Shown in pieces: positions 8,277 through 15,947 of a DNA stretch of 64,000 bases (its first letter is position 1; each line of letters begins with the position of its first letter). The translations under genes were made by a program, and so were the position numbers. Source of the DNA: Stenotrophomonas geniculata ATCC 19374 = JCM 13324 (GTDB lineage Bacteria; Pseudomonadota; Gammaproteobacteria; Xanthomonadales; Xanthomonadaceae); NCBI RefSeq assembly GCF_001431625.1, contig NZ_LLXT01000117.1:1-64000 (forward strand). Reading direction: 5' to 3'. A model generated the notes under the pieces. That model was given only the letters and a program-made list of their open reading frames with translations. It searched no databases and was not told where the DNA came from.

Positions 8277-8780
8277 ATGACCCCCAACCCGATCGCGCCG
8301 CTTGTCGGCATCGTCATGGGTTCCCGTTCCGACTGGGAAACCATGCAGCACGCCGCCCAGAAGCTTGAAGCCCTGGGTGTTCCGTTCGAAGTGAAGGTGG
8401 TGTCCGCGCATCGGACGCCGGATGTGTTGTTCAGCTACGCCGAGCAGGCGGGCCCGCGTGGCCTGCGCGCGATCATCGCCGGAGCCGGCGGGGCCGCGCA
8501 CCTGCCGGGCATGATCGCCGCCAAGACCGCCGTGCCGGTGCTGGGCGTGCCGGTGCAGTCCAAGGCCCTCAACGGCATGGATTCGCTGCTGTCGATCGTG
8601 CAGATGCCGGCCGGCATTCCGGTCGCCACCTTCGCCATCGGCAATGCCGGCGCCTCCAACGCCGCGCTGTTCGCCGCAGCGATGCTGGCCAGCGACCAGC
8701 CGGCGATCGGCCAGGCGCTCGACGCCTTCCGTGCACGCCAGACCGAAGAGGTGATGGCCCACGACGATCCGCGCCAATGA
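8277..8780 (+). CDS. purE: N5-carboxyaminoimidazole ribonucleotide mutase
   Basis: 167 residues. Catalyses conversion of N5-CAIR to CAIR in purine synthesis. Class I PurE signature: [13 protein letters not shown] at the N-terminus (serine and aspartate of the CO2/phosphate site), VVSAHRTPD (catalytic His) and [11 protein letters not shown]. The terminal ATGA overlaps the start of purK, so the two subunits of this pathway step are translationally coupled. A TAGAAT box at 8246-8251 could be the -10 element but no good -35 was seen. Confidence 0.97.
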   Translation: MTPNPIAPLVGIVMGSRSDWETMQHAAQKLEALGVPFEVKVVSAHRTPDVLFSYAEQAGPRGLRAIIAGAGGAAHLPGMIAAKTAVPVLGVPVQSKALNGMDSLLSIVQMPAGIPVATFAIGNAGASNAALFAAAMLASDQPAIGQALDAFRARQTEEVMAHDDPRQ

Positions 8781-9925
8781 GCCTGACCGTCGGCATCCTG
8801 GGCGGCGGTCAGCTCGCCCGCATGATGGTCCTGGCCGGTGCGCCGCTGGGATTGCGCTTCGAACTGTACGACCCGGCAGCCGACGCCTGCAGCGGCCCGC
8901 TGGCGCCGCTCACCGTCGGTGCCTTCGATGACCGCCAGGCGTTGGCGGATTTCGCCGCCAAGGTGGACGTGGTCACCTTCGATTTCGAGAACGTGCCGGC
9001 CGACAGCGCGCAGTTCCTGGCCGACCGCGTGCCGGTCTACCCGCCGCCGGCTGCGCTGGCGGTGGCCCAGGACCGGTTGAGCGAGAAGACCCTGTTCCAG
9101 CAGTTGGGCATTCCGCTGCCCGCCTTTGCCGATATCCGCAGCCGTGACGAGTTGGTTGCGAAGGCCGCCGAGTTCGGCCTCCCGTGCATCCTCAAGACCC
9201 GCCGCCTCGGTTACGACGGCAAGGGCCAGTTCCGCCTGCGCAGCGAAGCCGACATCGACGCTGCATGGGACGCGCTTGGCGCACAGGTCGAGCGCACCGG
9301 GCTGATCCTGGAAGGCTTCGTTGCCTTCCAGCGCGAGGTCAGTGTGGTCGCTGTGCGTGGCCGCGATGGCGGCTTCGAGGCCTGGCCGGTCACCGGCAAC
9401 TGGCATGTCGACGGCGTGCTGTCGGCCAGCGTGGCCCCGGCCGTGCTGTCCGATGCCGAGCAGCAGGCCGCGATCGGCTATGCCCGCCGCGTCGCCGAGC
9501 ACCTGCAGTATGTGGGCGTGTTCGCACTGGAGCTGTTCTGTCGTGACGGCGAACTGCTGGCCAACGAGATGGCACCGCGCGTGCACAACTCCGGCCACTG
9601 GACCATCGAAGGCAGCGAGACCTCGCAGTTCGAGAACCATCTGCGTGCGGTGCTGGGCCTGCCGCTGGGCAGCACCCGCATGCTCGGCCACGTCTGCATG
9701 CTGAACTGGCTGGGCGCGATGCCGGACCCGTCGCCGGTGCTGGCCCAGGCCAGCGGTCATTGGCACGACTACGGCAAGGAGCCGCGCGAAGGCCGCAAGG
9801 TCGGCCACGCCACGTTGCGCGACGATGATGCCGCTGCATTGGCCGATGCGCTGGACCAGGTCGGCCTGGAGCTGGACCGCCAGGCCCAGGTGGCGCCGGC
9901 GGTACACGCGCTGCGCAATCGCTGA
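8777..9925 (+). CDS. purK: N5-carboxyaminoimidazole ribonucleotide synthase
   Basis: 382 residues, ATP-grasp enzyme that carboxylates AIR with bicarbonate and ATP. Seen: N-terminal [32 protein letters not shown] (ATP-binding loop), [16 protein letters not shown], and the metal-binding [20 protein letters not shown]. Overlaps purE by four bases. A SMAG element follows directly. Confidence 0.97.
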   Translation: MSLTVGILGGGQLARMMVLAGAPLGLRFELYDPAADACSGPLAPLTVGAFDDRQALADFAAKVDVVTFDFENVPADSAQFLADRVPVYPPPAALAVAQDRLSEKTLFQQLGIPLPAFADIRSRDELVAKAAEFGLPCILKTRRLGYDGKGQFRLRSEADIDAAWDALGAQVERTGLILEGFVAFQREVSVVAVRGRDGGFEAWPVTGNWHVDGVLSASVAPAVLSDAEQQAAIGYARRVAEHLQYVGVFALELFCRDGELLANEMAPRVHNSGHWTIEGSETSQFENHLRAVLGLPLGSTRMLGHVCMLNWLGAMPDPSPVLAQASGHWHDYGKEPREGRKVGHATLRDDDAAALADALDQVGLELDRQAQVAPAVHALRNR

Positions 9926-9930
9926 GCCCG

Positions 9931-9953
9931 GTAGTGCCGGCCGCTGGCCGGCA
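9931..9953 (+). repeat. SMAG/REP palindrome
   Basis: GTAG head plus the perfect stem TGCCGGCC-gct-GGCCGGCA, six bases after the purK stop. Confidence 0.85.
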
Positions 9954-10037
9954 GTGCAACGCTGTGACGCGCCGGTGCAGGCATCGGCGCAACATTCCCG
10001 GTGTTAGCGTGGAGCTCCTTTCACAGGAGTCATCCCC

Positions 10038-10379
10038 ATGCTCGACTGGAATGCCTACCGCAAGGAGCTTAAGGGTCGTATCGGCGAGATCGGCAAGCTC
10101 TCGCCGGACACGGTCAAGGGCTATGCCACGCTGGCCAACGCCGGTGCCCAGACCAACCACCTCGATGCCAAGACCCGCGAGCTGATCGCGCTGGCGGTGG
10201 CCGTGACCACCCGCTGCGACGGCTGCATCACCGTGCACGTGGATGCCGCGCTGAAGCACGGCGCCGGCCGCGAGGAGATCGCCGAGGCGCTCGGTGTGGC
10301 GGTGTCGCTGAACGCCGGTGCGGCGCTGGTGTACTCGGCGCGGGTGATGGACGCCGTGGCCGCGCACGAGAGCGCGTGA
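10038..10379 (+). CDS. Carboxymuconolactone decarboxylase / AhpD-like protein
   Basis: 113 residues. AhpD-like all-helical fold with the redox motif CDGCITVHVDAA (CxxC followed by His) and upstream DAKTRELIALAVAVTTR. Such proteins act as peroxidase or disulfide relays, or as gamma-carboxymuconolactone decarboxylases; the CxxC...H arrangement favours a redox role. A good Shine-Dalgarno (ACAGGAG) precedes the ATG. It sits near a superoxide dismutase and a glutaredoxin, which fits oxidative stress handling, though they are separate transcripts. Confidence 0.85.
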   Translation: MLDWNAYRKELKGRIGEIGKLSPDTVKGYATLANAGAQTNHLDAKTRELIALAVAVTTRCDGCITVHVDAALKHGAGREEIAEALGVAVSLNAGAALVYSARVMDAVAAHESA

Positions 10380-10388
10380 TGCCTGATC

Positions 10389-10449
10389 TGTAGAGCCGAG
10401 CCCATGCTCGGCTGGCCGGACAGCAGCCGGGCATGGGCTCGGCTCTACA
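10389..10449. repeat. Inverted SMAG dimer with perfect 19-bp arms
   Basis: The left arm 10389-10407 and right arm 10431-10449 are exact reverse complements, each with a GTAG head next to GCCGAGCCCATGC-type sequence; the spacer is 23 bp. It separates the convergent AhpD-like and sod genes and probably works as a bidirectional terminator or RNA-stabilising hairpin. Confidence 0.88.
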
Positions 10450-10453
10450 GGGC

Positions 10454-11032
10454 TCAGCGCAGCTGGCTTTCGGCAAATTCCCAGTTGACCATCTGCCAGA
10501 ACGCGTCCAGATACCGCGCGCGATCGTTCTGGTAGTCGGTGTAGTAAGCGTGCTCCCAGACGTCGCAGCACAGCAGCGGGGTGCTTTCACCGGTCAATGG
10601 CGTGCCTGCATTGCGGGTGGCCTGCAGGCCCAGCTGCCCGCCCGGATGCTGCACCAGCCAGACCCAGCCGGAGCCGAACAGGCCCAGCGCGGTGCGGTTG
10701 AATTCCTCGCGCAGGCGCTGCACGTCGCCGAACTGGCGCTTGACCAGTTCGCCCAGTCGCCCCTGCGGCTCACCGCCGCCGCGCGGGCGCAGGCACTGCC
10801 AGTAGAAGGCATGGTTCCAGGCCTGGGCGGCGGCATCGAACAGCGTGCCCTGGGCGTGGCGGACGATCTCCTCCAGCGACGCTTCCTCCCACTCGGTGCC
10901 GAGAATGCCGGCGTTGACGGCATCCACATAGGCGCGATGGTGGCGGCCGTGATGCAGTTCCACGGTCTGTGCGGACAGGTGCGGCTGCAGGGAGCCGGGA
11001 AGATAGGGCAGGGCGGGCAATTCGACAGGCAT
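10454..11032 (-). CDS. Superoxide dismutase, Fe/Mn family
   Basis: 192 residues. Cytoplasmic enzyme that dismutates superoxide. Metal ligands by alignment with the family are H27 (LHHGRHHRAYV), H74 (AWNHAFYW), D157 and H161 (CDVWEHAYYTDYQND). The family Tyr after HH is present as AYV. Somewhat unusual: RPRGGGEPQGRLGE in place of the usual P-N-GGG-xP segment, and CC before the ligand Asp. Fe versus Mn preference cannot be decided by eye. Ends at a SMAG dimer. Confidence 0.92.
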   Translation of the reverse strand: MPVELPALPYLPGSLQPHLSAQTVELHHGRHHRAYVDAVNAGILGTEWEEASLEEIVRHAQGTLFDAAAQAWNHAFYWQCLRPRGGGEPQGRLGELVKRQFGDVQRLREEFNRTALGLFGSGWVWLVQHPGGQLGLQATRNAGTPLTGESTPLLCCDVWEHAYYTDYQNDRARYLDAFWQMVNWEFAESQLR

Positions 11033-11152
11033 GGACAGGTTCGTGGCCAGGGGGCGGCGGCAGCCGGTTCCATCCGCTTACAATGGCGGCTACCGTGGGC
11101 AGTCTAGCCGACCATCAGGGTCGGTTTGTCCGGCGAAGCAAGGAGTGTGGTT

Positions 11153-11473
11153 GTGGCGGTAATGCAGCAAATCCAGGCCGAGGTCGATCGTTACCCGCTC
11201 GTGCTGTTCATGAAGGGCACCCCGCAATACCCGATGTGCGGCTTCTCCAGCCGCGCCGTACAGGCGTTGATGGCGGCCGGCGCAGTCACCCTGCGCACCG
11301 TCAACGTGCTGGAAGAGCCCGAGATCCGCGCCAACCTGCCGCGTTTTTCCAACCTGCCGACTTTCCCGCAGCTGTTCATCAACGGTGAGTTGATTGGCGG
11401 CTGTGACATCGTGCTGGAGCTGTTCGAAGCCGGCGAGCTCAAGCGCATCGTCGAAGAGGCGACCCAGGGATGA
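11153..11473 (+). CDS. grxD: Monothiol glutaredoxin, Grx4 family
   Basis: About 106 residues. CGFS-type glutaredoxin (MKGTPQYPMCGFSSRAV) with the glutathione-binding TFPQLFINGELIGGCDI segment. These proteins carry and transfer 2Fe-2S clusters, often with BolA. The GTG at 11153 is chosen because AAGGAG (11140-11145) is 7 bases upstream; the ATG at 11162 is the main alternative. Its stop overlaps the SDR start (ATGA at 11470). Confidence 0.93.
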   Translation: MAVMQQIQAEVDRYPLVLFMKGTPQYPMCGFSSRAVQALMAAGAVTLRTVNVLEEPEIRANLPRFSNLPTFPQLFINGELIGGCDIVLELFEAGELKRIVEEATQG

Positions 11474-12246
11474 GTGCCTGGCCATCGACGTCACCGACCG
11501 ACGGGGCGCTCGATGGCCGCCCGTTGCAGGATCGCGTGGTGCTGGTCGCCGGTGCCGGTGGCGGGTTGGGTTGTGCGGCGGCAGTGGCTGCTGCGGCCGC
11601 CGGGGCCACCGTGGTTCTGCTGGGCCGCAAGCCTCGCCGCCTGGACCGTGTCTACGCCCAGGTGCAGGCGGTCGGCCCGGAGCCGCTGCTGTATCCGCTG
11701 GACCTGGAAGGCGCGGGCCCCGACGACTATGCCGAGCTGGCCCAGGCCCTGCAGCGCGAGCTGGGGCGCCTGGATGGCCTGCTGGTCTGTGCCGCTCACT
11801 TCCCGGGCCTGACCCCGTTTGAGCTGGCAGACCCAGCCAGTTTCGCCCGCGCGGTGCACGTCACCCTGACTGCGCCCGCCTGGCTGGCCCAGGCCTGCCT
11901 GCCGCTGCTGCGGCAGCGCGAAGATGCGGCGCTGGTGTTTGCGGTCGATGCCCCCGAGCGGGTCGGTCAGGCCTACTGGGGCGGTTACGGTGTGGCCCAG
12001 CACGGCCTGCGTGGCCTGATCGCCAGCCTGCACGACGAGCTCGGCCGCAGCCCGGTAAGGGTGAGTGGCCTGTACCCCGGCCCGCTGCGCACGGCCCTGC
12101 GGGCCCGGGCCTATTCCGTAGACCAGGACCCGGCCGCGCAAGGCCCGGAGGCCGCCGCCGCCGCGGCCGTGACCCTGTTGTCCGGTGCTGGCGCTACCTG
12201 GCGCGGCCAGATTCTCGATGCCAGCGAGGCGCCCCCCGGCGAGTAG
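11470..12246 (+). CDS. SDR family protein with altered active site (YciK-like)
   Basis: 258 residues. Rossmann fold with nucleotide motif VAGAGGGLG (26-34). Overall similarity is to YciK-type short-chain dehydrogenases (QAYWGGYGVAQ, then VSGLYPGPLRTALRA). The expected YxxxK reads Y173-G-V-A-Q177, so the catalytic lysine is glutamine. The serine normally about 13 residues before the tyrosine is Asp/Ala (VDAPERVG). The NAG-type motif is CAAHF. It therefore may bind NAD(P) without classic SDR chemistry. Translationally coupled to grxD. Confidence 0.8.
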   Translation: MSAWPSTSPTDGALDGRPLQDRVVLVAGAGGGLGCAAAVAAAAAGATVVLLGRKPRRLDRVYAQVQAVGPEPLLYPLDLEGAGPDDYAELAQALQRELGRLDGLLVCAAHFPGLTPFELADPASFARAVHVTLTAPAWLAQACLPLLRQREDAALVFAVDAPERVGQAYWGGYGVAQHGLRGLIASLHDELGRSPVRVSGLYPGPLRTALRARAYSVDQDPAAQGPEAAAAAAVTLLSGAGATWRGQILDASEAPPGE

Positions 12247-12479
12247 ATCCCGGGGAAAGGCGGAGTGAAGAACCCGTCACGATTGCGTTGCGATCCGGTG
12301 CCGTTTGTCGCACAACCGTCACATTGATGGCGTAGCGTGTTAATCTAGTGTTAACCGTTGTGGCTTCCTTCAGCCAAGCGGTAGGGAACCCCAGATAAAT
12401 GTCCGACCAGCCACCCGCAGGGCTGTTTGGATGCGCTTTTTTTTCCGCCATCGCCAACTCGCATCGAGGCTACCGAAAA

Positions 12480-15400
12480 ATGACCCACCCACTCCGGATG
12501 TCCAAGCTCACCCTTGGTCTCGTGGCTGCGCTCGCCGCCGCTCCCGCCTTTGCCCAGAGCACCTCTGCCGGTGTCGGCGGCCAGGTGATGTCCGCCGCAG
12601 GCCAGCCTGTTGCTGGTGCTGAAGTCACCATCACCCACACCGAGTCGGGCACCGTTTCGCGTGCCACCACCGATGCGTCGGGTCGCTACACCGCGCGCGG
12701 CCTGCGCGTGGGTGGCCCTTACACCATCACCATCACCAAGTCCGGTGAAGGCACCAAGACCGAAGAAGGTGTCTTCCTGAATCTGAACCAGGTCAACACG
12801 GTCAACGCCAACCTGGGCGGTGATCTGGCGGCGACGAACCTGGATGCCGTGAACGTTGTTGCCACTGCCGGCTCGAGCGTCTTCAGCTCGGAAAACAAGG
12901 GCGTGGGTACCTCGGTTGACGGCCGCAAGCTGGAGCTGGCGCCCAAGGGCAACCGTTCGTTGGATGACGTCGCTCGCCTGGATCCGCGCATCAGCGTGAC
13001 TGACCAGGCTACCGGCGCAATCTCGGTCGCGGGTATCAACAACCGCTATAACAAGATCTCGGTCGACGGCCTGTCTCAGGGTGACCCGTTCGGCCTCAAC
13101 GCCAACGGCATGCCGTACACCGGCTCGCCGATCTCGGTGGACACGATTGCTGCCTACGATATCAAGGTCAGCGACTATGACGTGTCTCAGGACGTGGTCG
13201 GCGCCGCGATCAATGCGGTCACCAAGTCTGGTACCAATGAGTTCCACGGTTCGGCGTACTACGTGTACAAGAAGGCCGATAGCATGGTGGGCAAGCGCAA
13301 CGGCGAGGACTACGATGCTTTCGGCAAGGACACCACCAAGGGCTTCACTCTGGGCGGTCCGATCCTGAAGGATCGCCTGTTCTTCTTTGGGTCGTATGAA
13401 GAACAGGAAATCACCGACTTCGGTGGTGCGGCGTCTTCCGACGGTCTGAGCACTGGTGCGGTGACGCGCGCGGAGATCGACCGGGTCATCGATATTTCCA
13501 AGAACAAGTACGGAATCGATCCGGGTACCTATGGTGCAGCCGGTGGCGTGAATCTGACCAACAAGCGCTATCTGGGCAAAATCGACTGGAACATCAACGA
13601 CTCACATCGCGCCAGCCTGACCTACCAGCAGACTGAGGAGTCGCTGCCGCAGCCGTACGACAGCAACGCAAACTCGGTGATCCTTACCAGCCGTTGGTTC
13701 ACCAAGACCAGCGAGACCAAGAACACTGCACTGCAGCTGTTCAGCGATTGGACCGACAACTTCACGACCGAGGCCAAGTTCAGCTACCAGAAGTTCGAGC
13801 AGGTCTCGGGCGCTTCGCAGAACCTGCCGACCATCAATGTGGGTGTGGCCAGCACCCAGTCTGGCTCGAGCAACGGTGTGCGCCTGGGTGAAGACCGCAA
13901 TCGACACGAGAATGCGATCAACACCAAGAAGAAGACCGCCTCGATCTTCGGTACCTACTACGCCGGTGATCACACCATCAAGGGTGGTTTCGACTATGAA
14001 GATACCGACGCGCTGAATCTGTATGGTCGCGATCTGCACGGTGTGTATACCTTTGACAGCATCGCTGACTTCGAAGCAGGCAAGTACTACCGCTACGATG
14101 TGCGCCGTCCGATCGGCGGGTACTCAGAAGCCGACACTGCGGCTGCGATTGGTTTCACCATGATCAGTCCGTACCTGCAGGATACTTGGCAGGTAAATAA
14201 CAACCTGTCGATCACCTATGGTGTGCGCGCCAATATCCCGAAGGCCGACAAGGCGCCGCCGCGCAAGCCGGGTTTCGAGGAAACCTTCGGCTTCCGCAAT
14301 GACTACAAGCTCGGCAGCAGCAATAAGGTGATCATGCCGCGCTTCTCGTTCAACTACACCTTCGATACCGAGCGCTACTCGCAGCTGCGCGGTGGCGTGG
14401 GCTTGTTCCAGTCGGTCCCGCCGTTCGTCTGGCTTGCCAATCCGTACCAGAACAACGGCATGACCTCGGCCTCGTTCTGCGCCTACGGCAACACCGTGGT
14501 TCGCGGCTGTGTCCCGAACAATGGCCAGTACGCGTTCAGTCCGGATGCATTCAATCAGCCGTTCCCGAGCGGTGCCGCCGCGCCGACCAACGCGCAGATG
14601 GATTCCATTGATCCGGACTTCAAGCTGCCGACCGTCTGGAAGGCTAGCCTGGGCTACGATCATGAGCTGCCGTGGATGGGCCTGGTGGGCACCGTCGAAG
14701 TGCAGTACCTGAAGAACAAGGATGCGGTGTTCTACAACGCCCTGAACATTGGTACGCCGAATGGCCAGCTGTTCGATGGTCGTGATAGCTACTGGGTCAC
14801 TCCGGGCGGCGTGAAGAACAATGGTAGCAAGCCGGGTTACACCACCAACTCGACCTACCTGACCAACTCCGACAAGGGTAGCTCCACTGCAGTCACCTTC
14901 TCGTTGGACAAGCCGATGGCGAATGGTTGGTACGGCAACCTGTCCTACACCTACACCAAGGCAACGGAGGTGGGTTCGGACACCAGTTCACAGGCCTGGT
15001 CGAGCTACCAGTTCGTTTCGCGCCTGAACCCGAACGAGGAGTATGCCGGCACCGCCACTCGCGAGATCCGCAATCAGATCAAGCTGTCGTTGGGTTGGGA
15101 GCACGCGTTCTTCGGTGACTACAAGACCAGCATTACCGGCTTCTACACCGGTCGCAACGGCCTGCCTTACACGTGGCTGGTTGATGGTGACATGAACGGT
15201 GACGGCATCTTCCAGGACCCGGCGTACATTCCGTTGCTGAATGACGCGAAGGTTTCGTACGTGAAGGGCAATCGTGCTGCGACCGCCGACGAGATCGCCG
15301 AGTTCCAGCGCCGCATCGACGAAAATCCGTACCTGGCAGCTCGTCGCGGTTCGGTCGCCGAGCGTAACGGTGCCCGCAACCCGTGGGTCAACCAGCTGGA

Positions 15401-15695
15401 CGTGGCCATCCAGCAGGAACTGCCGGGCTTCTTCAAAGAGCACAAGTCGATCCTGCGTCTGGATATCTACAACTTCCTGAATATGTTGGACAAGAGCTGG
15501 GGCCGGACCCGCAATGCGTCTGACTTCGACACCCGCTACCTGACCACTGGCAAGGTCAAGGCCGATGGTTCGTACGAGTACGACCTGGGCCGCAACTCGC
15601 CGCAGGAACTGCGTGAGTATGACTTCAGCTCGGGCTATCCTTCCCGCGTCGTTTCGCGTTGGTCTGCAATGCTTACCCTGCGTTACGAGTTCTGA
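12480..15695 (+). CDS. Oar-like TonB-dependent outer membrane protein
   Basis: About 1071 residues from the ATG at 12480, which opens a signal peptide (MSKLTLGLVAALAAAPAFAQ). Domains in order: carboxypeptidase-regulatory-like beta-sandwich at ~28-105 (GGQVMSAAGQPVAGAEVTIT), TonB plug at ~130-250 (AINAVTKSGTNEFHGSAYYV), and a long beta-barrel ending in a terminal aromatic strand (SAMLTLRYEF). This is the Oar-type arrangement; the substrate is unknown. An in-frame extension to 12399 places the signal peptide internally, so the short start is preferred. The 233 bp upstream hold no other gene and probably form a long 5' leader. Coding bias is a little weaker than in flanking genes. Confidence 0.9.
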   Translation: MTHPLRMSKLTLGLVAALAAAPAFAQSTSAGVGGQVMSAAGQPVAGAEVTITHTESGTVSRATTDASGRYTARGLRVGGPYTITITKSGEGTKTEEGVFLNLNQVNTVNANLGGDLAATNLDAVNVVATAGSSVFSSENKGVGTSVDGRKLELAPKGNRSLDDVARLDPRISVTDQATGAISVAGINNRYNKISVDGLSQGDPFGLNANGMPYTGSPISVDTIAAYDIKVSDYDVSQDVVGAAINAVTKSGTNEFHGSAYYVYKKADSMVGKRNGEDYDAFGKDTTKGFTLGGPILKDRLFFFGSYEEQEITDFGGAASSDGLSTGAVTRAEIDRVIDISKNKYGIDPGTYGAAGGVNLTNKRYLGKIDWNINDSHRASLTYQQTEESLPQPYDSNANSVILTSRWFTKTSETKNTALQLFSDWTDNFTTEAKFSYQKFEQVSGASQNLPTINVGVASTQSGSSNGVRLGEDRNRHENAINTKKKTASIFGTYYAGDHTIKGGFDYEDTDALNLYGRDLHGVYTFDSIADFEAGKYYRYDVRRPIGGYSEADTAAAIGFTMISPYLQDTWQVNNNLSITYGVRANIPKADKAPPRKPGFEETFGFRNDYKLGSSNKVIMPRFSFNYTFDTERYSQLRGGVGLFQSVPPFVWLANPYQNNGMTSASFCAYGNTVVRGCVPNNGQYAFSPDAFNQPFPSGAAAPTNAQMDSIDPDFKLPTVWKASLGYDHELPWMGLVGTVEVQYLKNKDAVFYNALNIGTPNGQLFDGRDSYWVTPGGVKNNGSKPGYTTNSTYLTNSDKGSSTAVTFSLDKPMANGWYGNLSYTYTKATEVGSDTSSQAWSSYQFVSRLNPNEEYAGTATREIRNQIKLSLGWEHAFFGDYKTSITGFYTGRNGLPYTWLVDGDMNGDGIFQDPAYIPLLNDAKVSYVKGNRAATADEIAEFQRRIDENPYLAARRGSVAERNGARNPWVNQLDVAIQQELPGFFKEHKSILRLDIYNFLNMLDKSWGRTRNASDFDTRYLTTGKVKADGSYEYDLGRNSPQELREYDFSSGYPSRVVSRWSAMLTLRYEF

Positions 15696-15721
15696 TCCAT
15701 CAGAGCTTGAAGCAGTAAGTG

Positions 15722-15750
15722 GAAACGGCCGGGGAAACCCGGCCGTTTTC
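15722..15750 (+). terminator. Rho-independent terminator after the Oar-like gene
   Basis: Perfect stem with twelve-base left arm GAAACGGCCGGG, loop GAAA and right arm CCCGGCCGTTTTC; the stem itself supplies the T-run. Confidence 0.9.
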
Positions 15751-15767
15751 CGTTCAGGCGAAAGTCC

Positions 15768-15796
15768 TTGCAGGTCACCTGGCATCGGCGTAGCAT
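15768..15796 (+). promoter_or_regulatory. Candidate sigma70 promoter for a small RNA or ppnN leader
   Basis: TTGCAG (15768-15773), 17-bp spacer, TAGCAT (15791-15796). It lies just after the Oar terminator and predicts a start near 15803, at the outer stem of the structured element described next. Confidence 0.5.
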
Positions 15797-15802
15797 CCAG
15801 AA

Positions 15803-15896
15803 ATGTGCGCGGTGCCAACACCGCCGATGCGGTCCCGGAAAGGCGAACGCGGGAAGCACACATCCAACGGTCGGGCTTCCCGGCCGTTTTGCTTTT
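15803..15896 (+). ncRNA. Candidate structured small RNA or leader with terminator upstream of ppnN
   Basis: About 94 nt with no convincing ORF. An outer stem TGTGC (15804-15808) / GCACA (15856-15860) encloses hairpin GCGGTG-ccaa-CACCGC (15809-15824) and stem TCCCG (15833-15837) / CGGGA (15850-15854), a three-way-junction shape. It is followed by a terminator hairpin AACGGTCGGG-ctt-CCCGGCCGTT (15866-15888, one G-T pair) and TTTTGCTTTTT. It is bounded upstream by the Oar terminator and a candidate promoter. It could be a free sRNA or an attenuating leader or riboswitch for ppnN, whose start is 46-52 nt beyond the T tract. I do not recognise a known family; SRP RNA and common riboswitches were considered and do not fit. 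Confidence 0.5.
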
Positions 15897-15947
15897 TAAG
15901 GGGGCGGCAGTACAGTCGGAAACCTTGAAGGAAGCGAAAAATTGGAC

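Noticed and set aside
12399-12479. N-terminal extension of the Oar-like protein to 12399
   Set aside because: The extra 27 residues would put the signal peptide inside the protein; the ATG at 12480 gives a normal signal sequence.
15803-15896. Whether the structured element is SRP 4.5S RNA, 6S RNA or a known riboswitch
   Set aside because: It has GGAA-like words but not the SRP loop arrangement (GGTC...CCGGAAGG...AGCAGCC), is too short for 6S, and lacks motifs of TPP, cobalamin, FMN, glycine, guanidine or SAM aptamers. Kept as an unassigned candidate.
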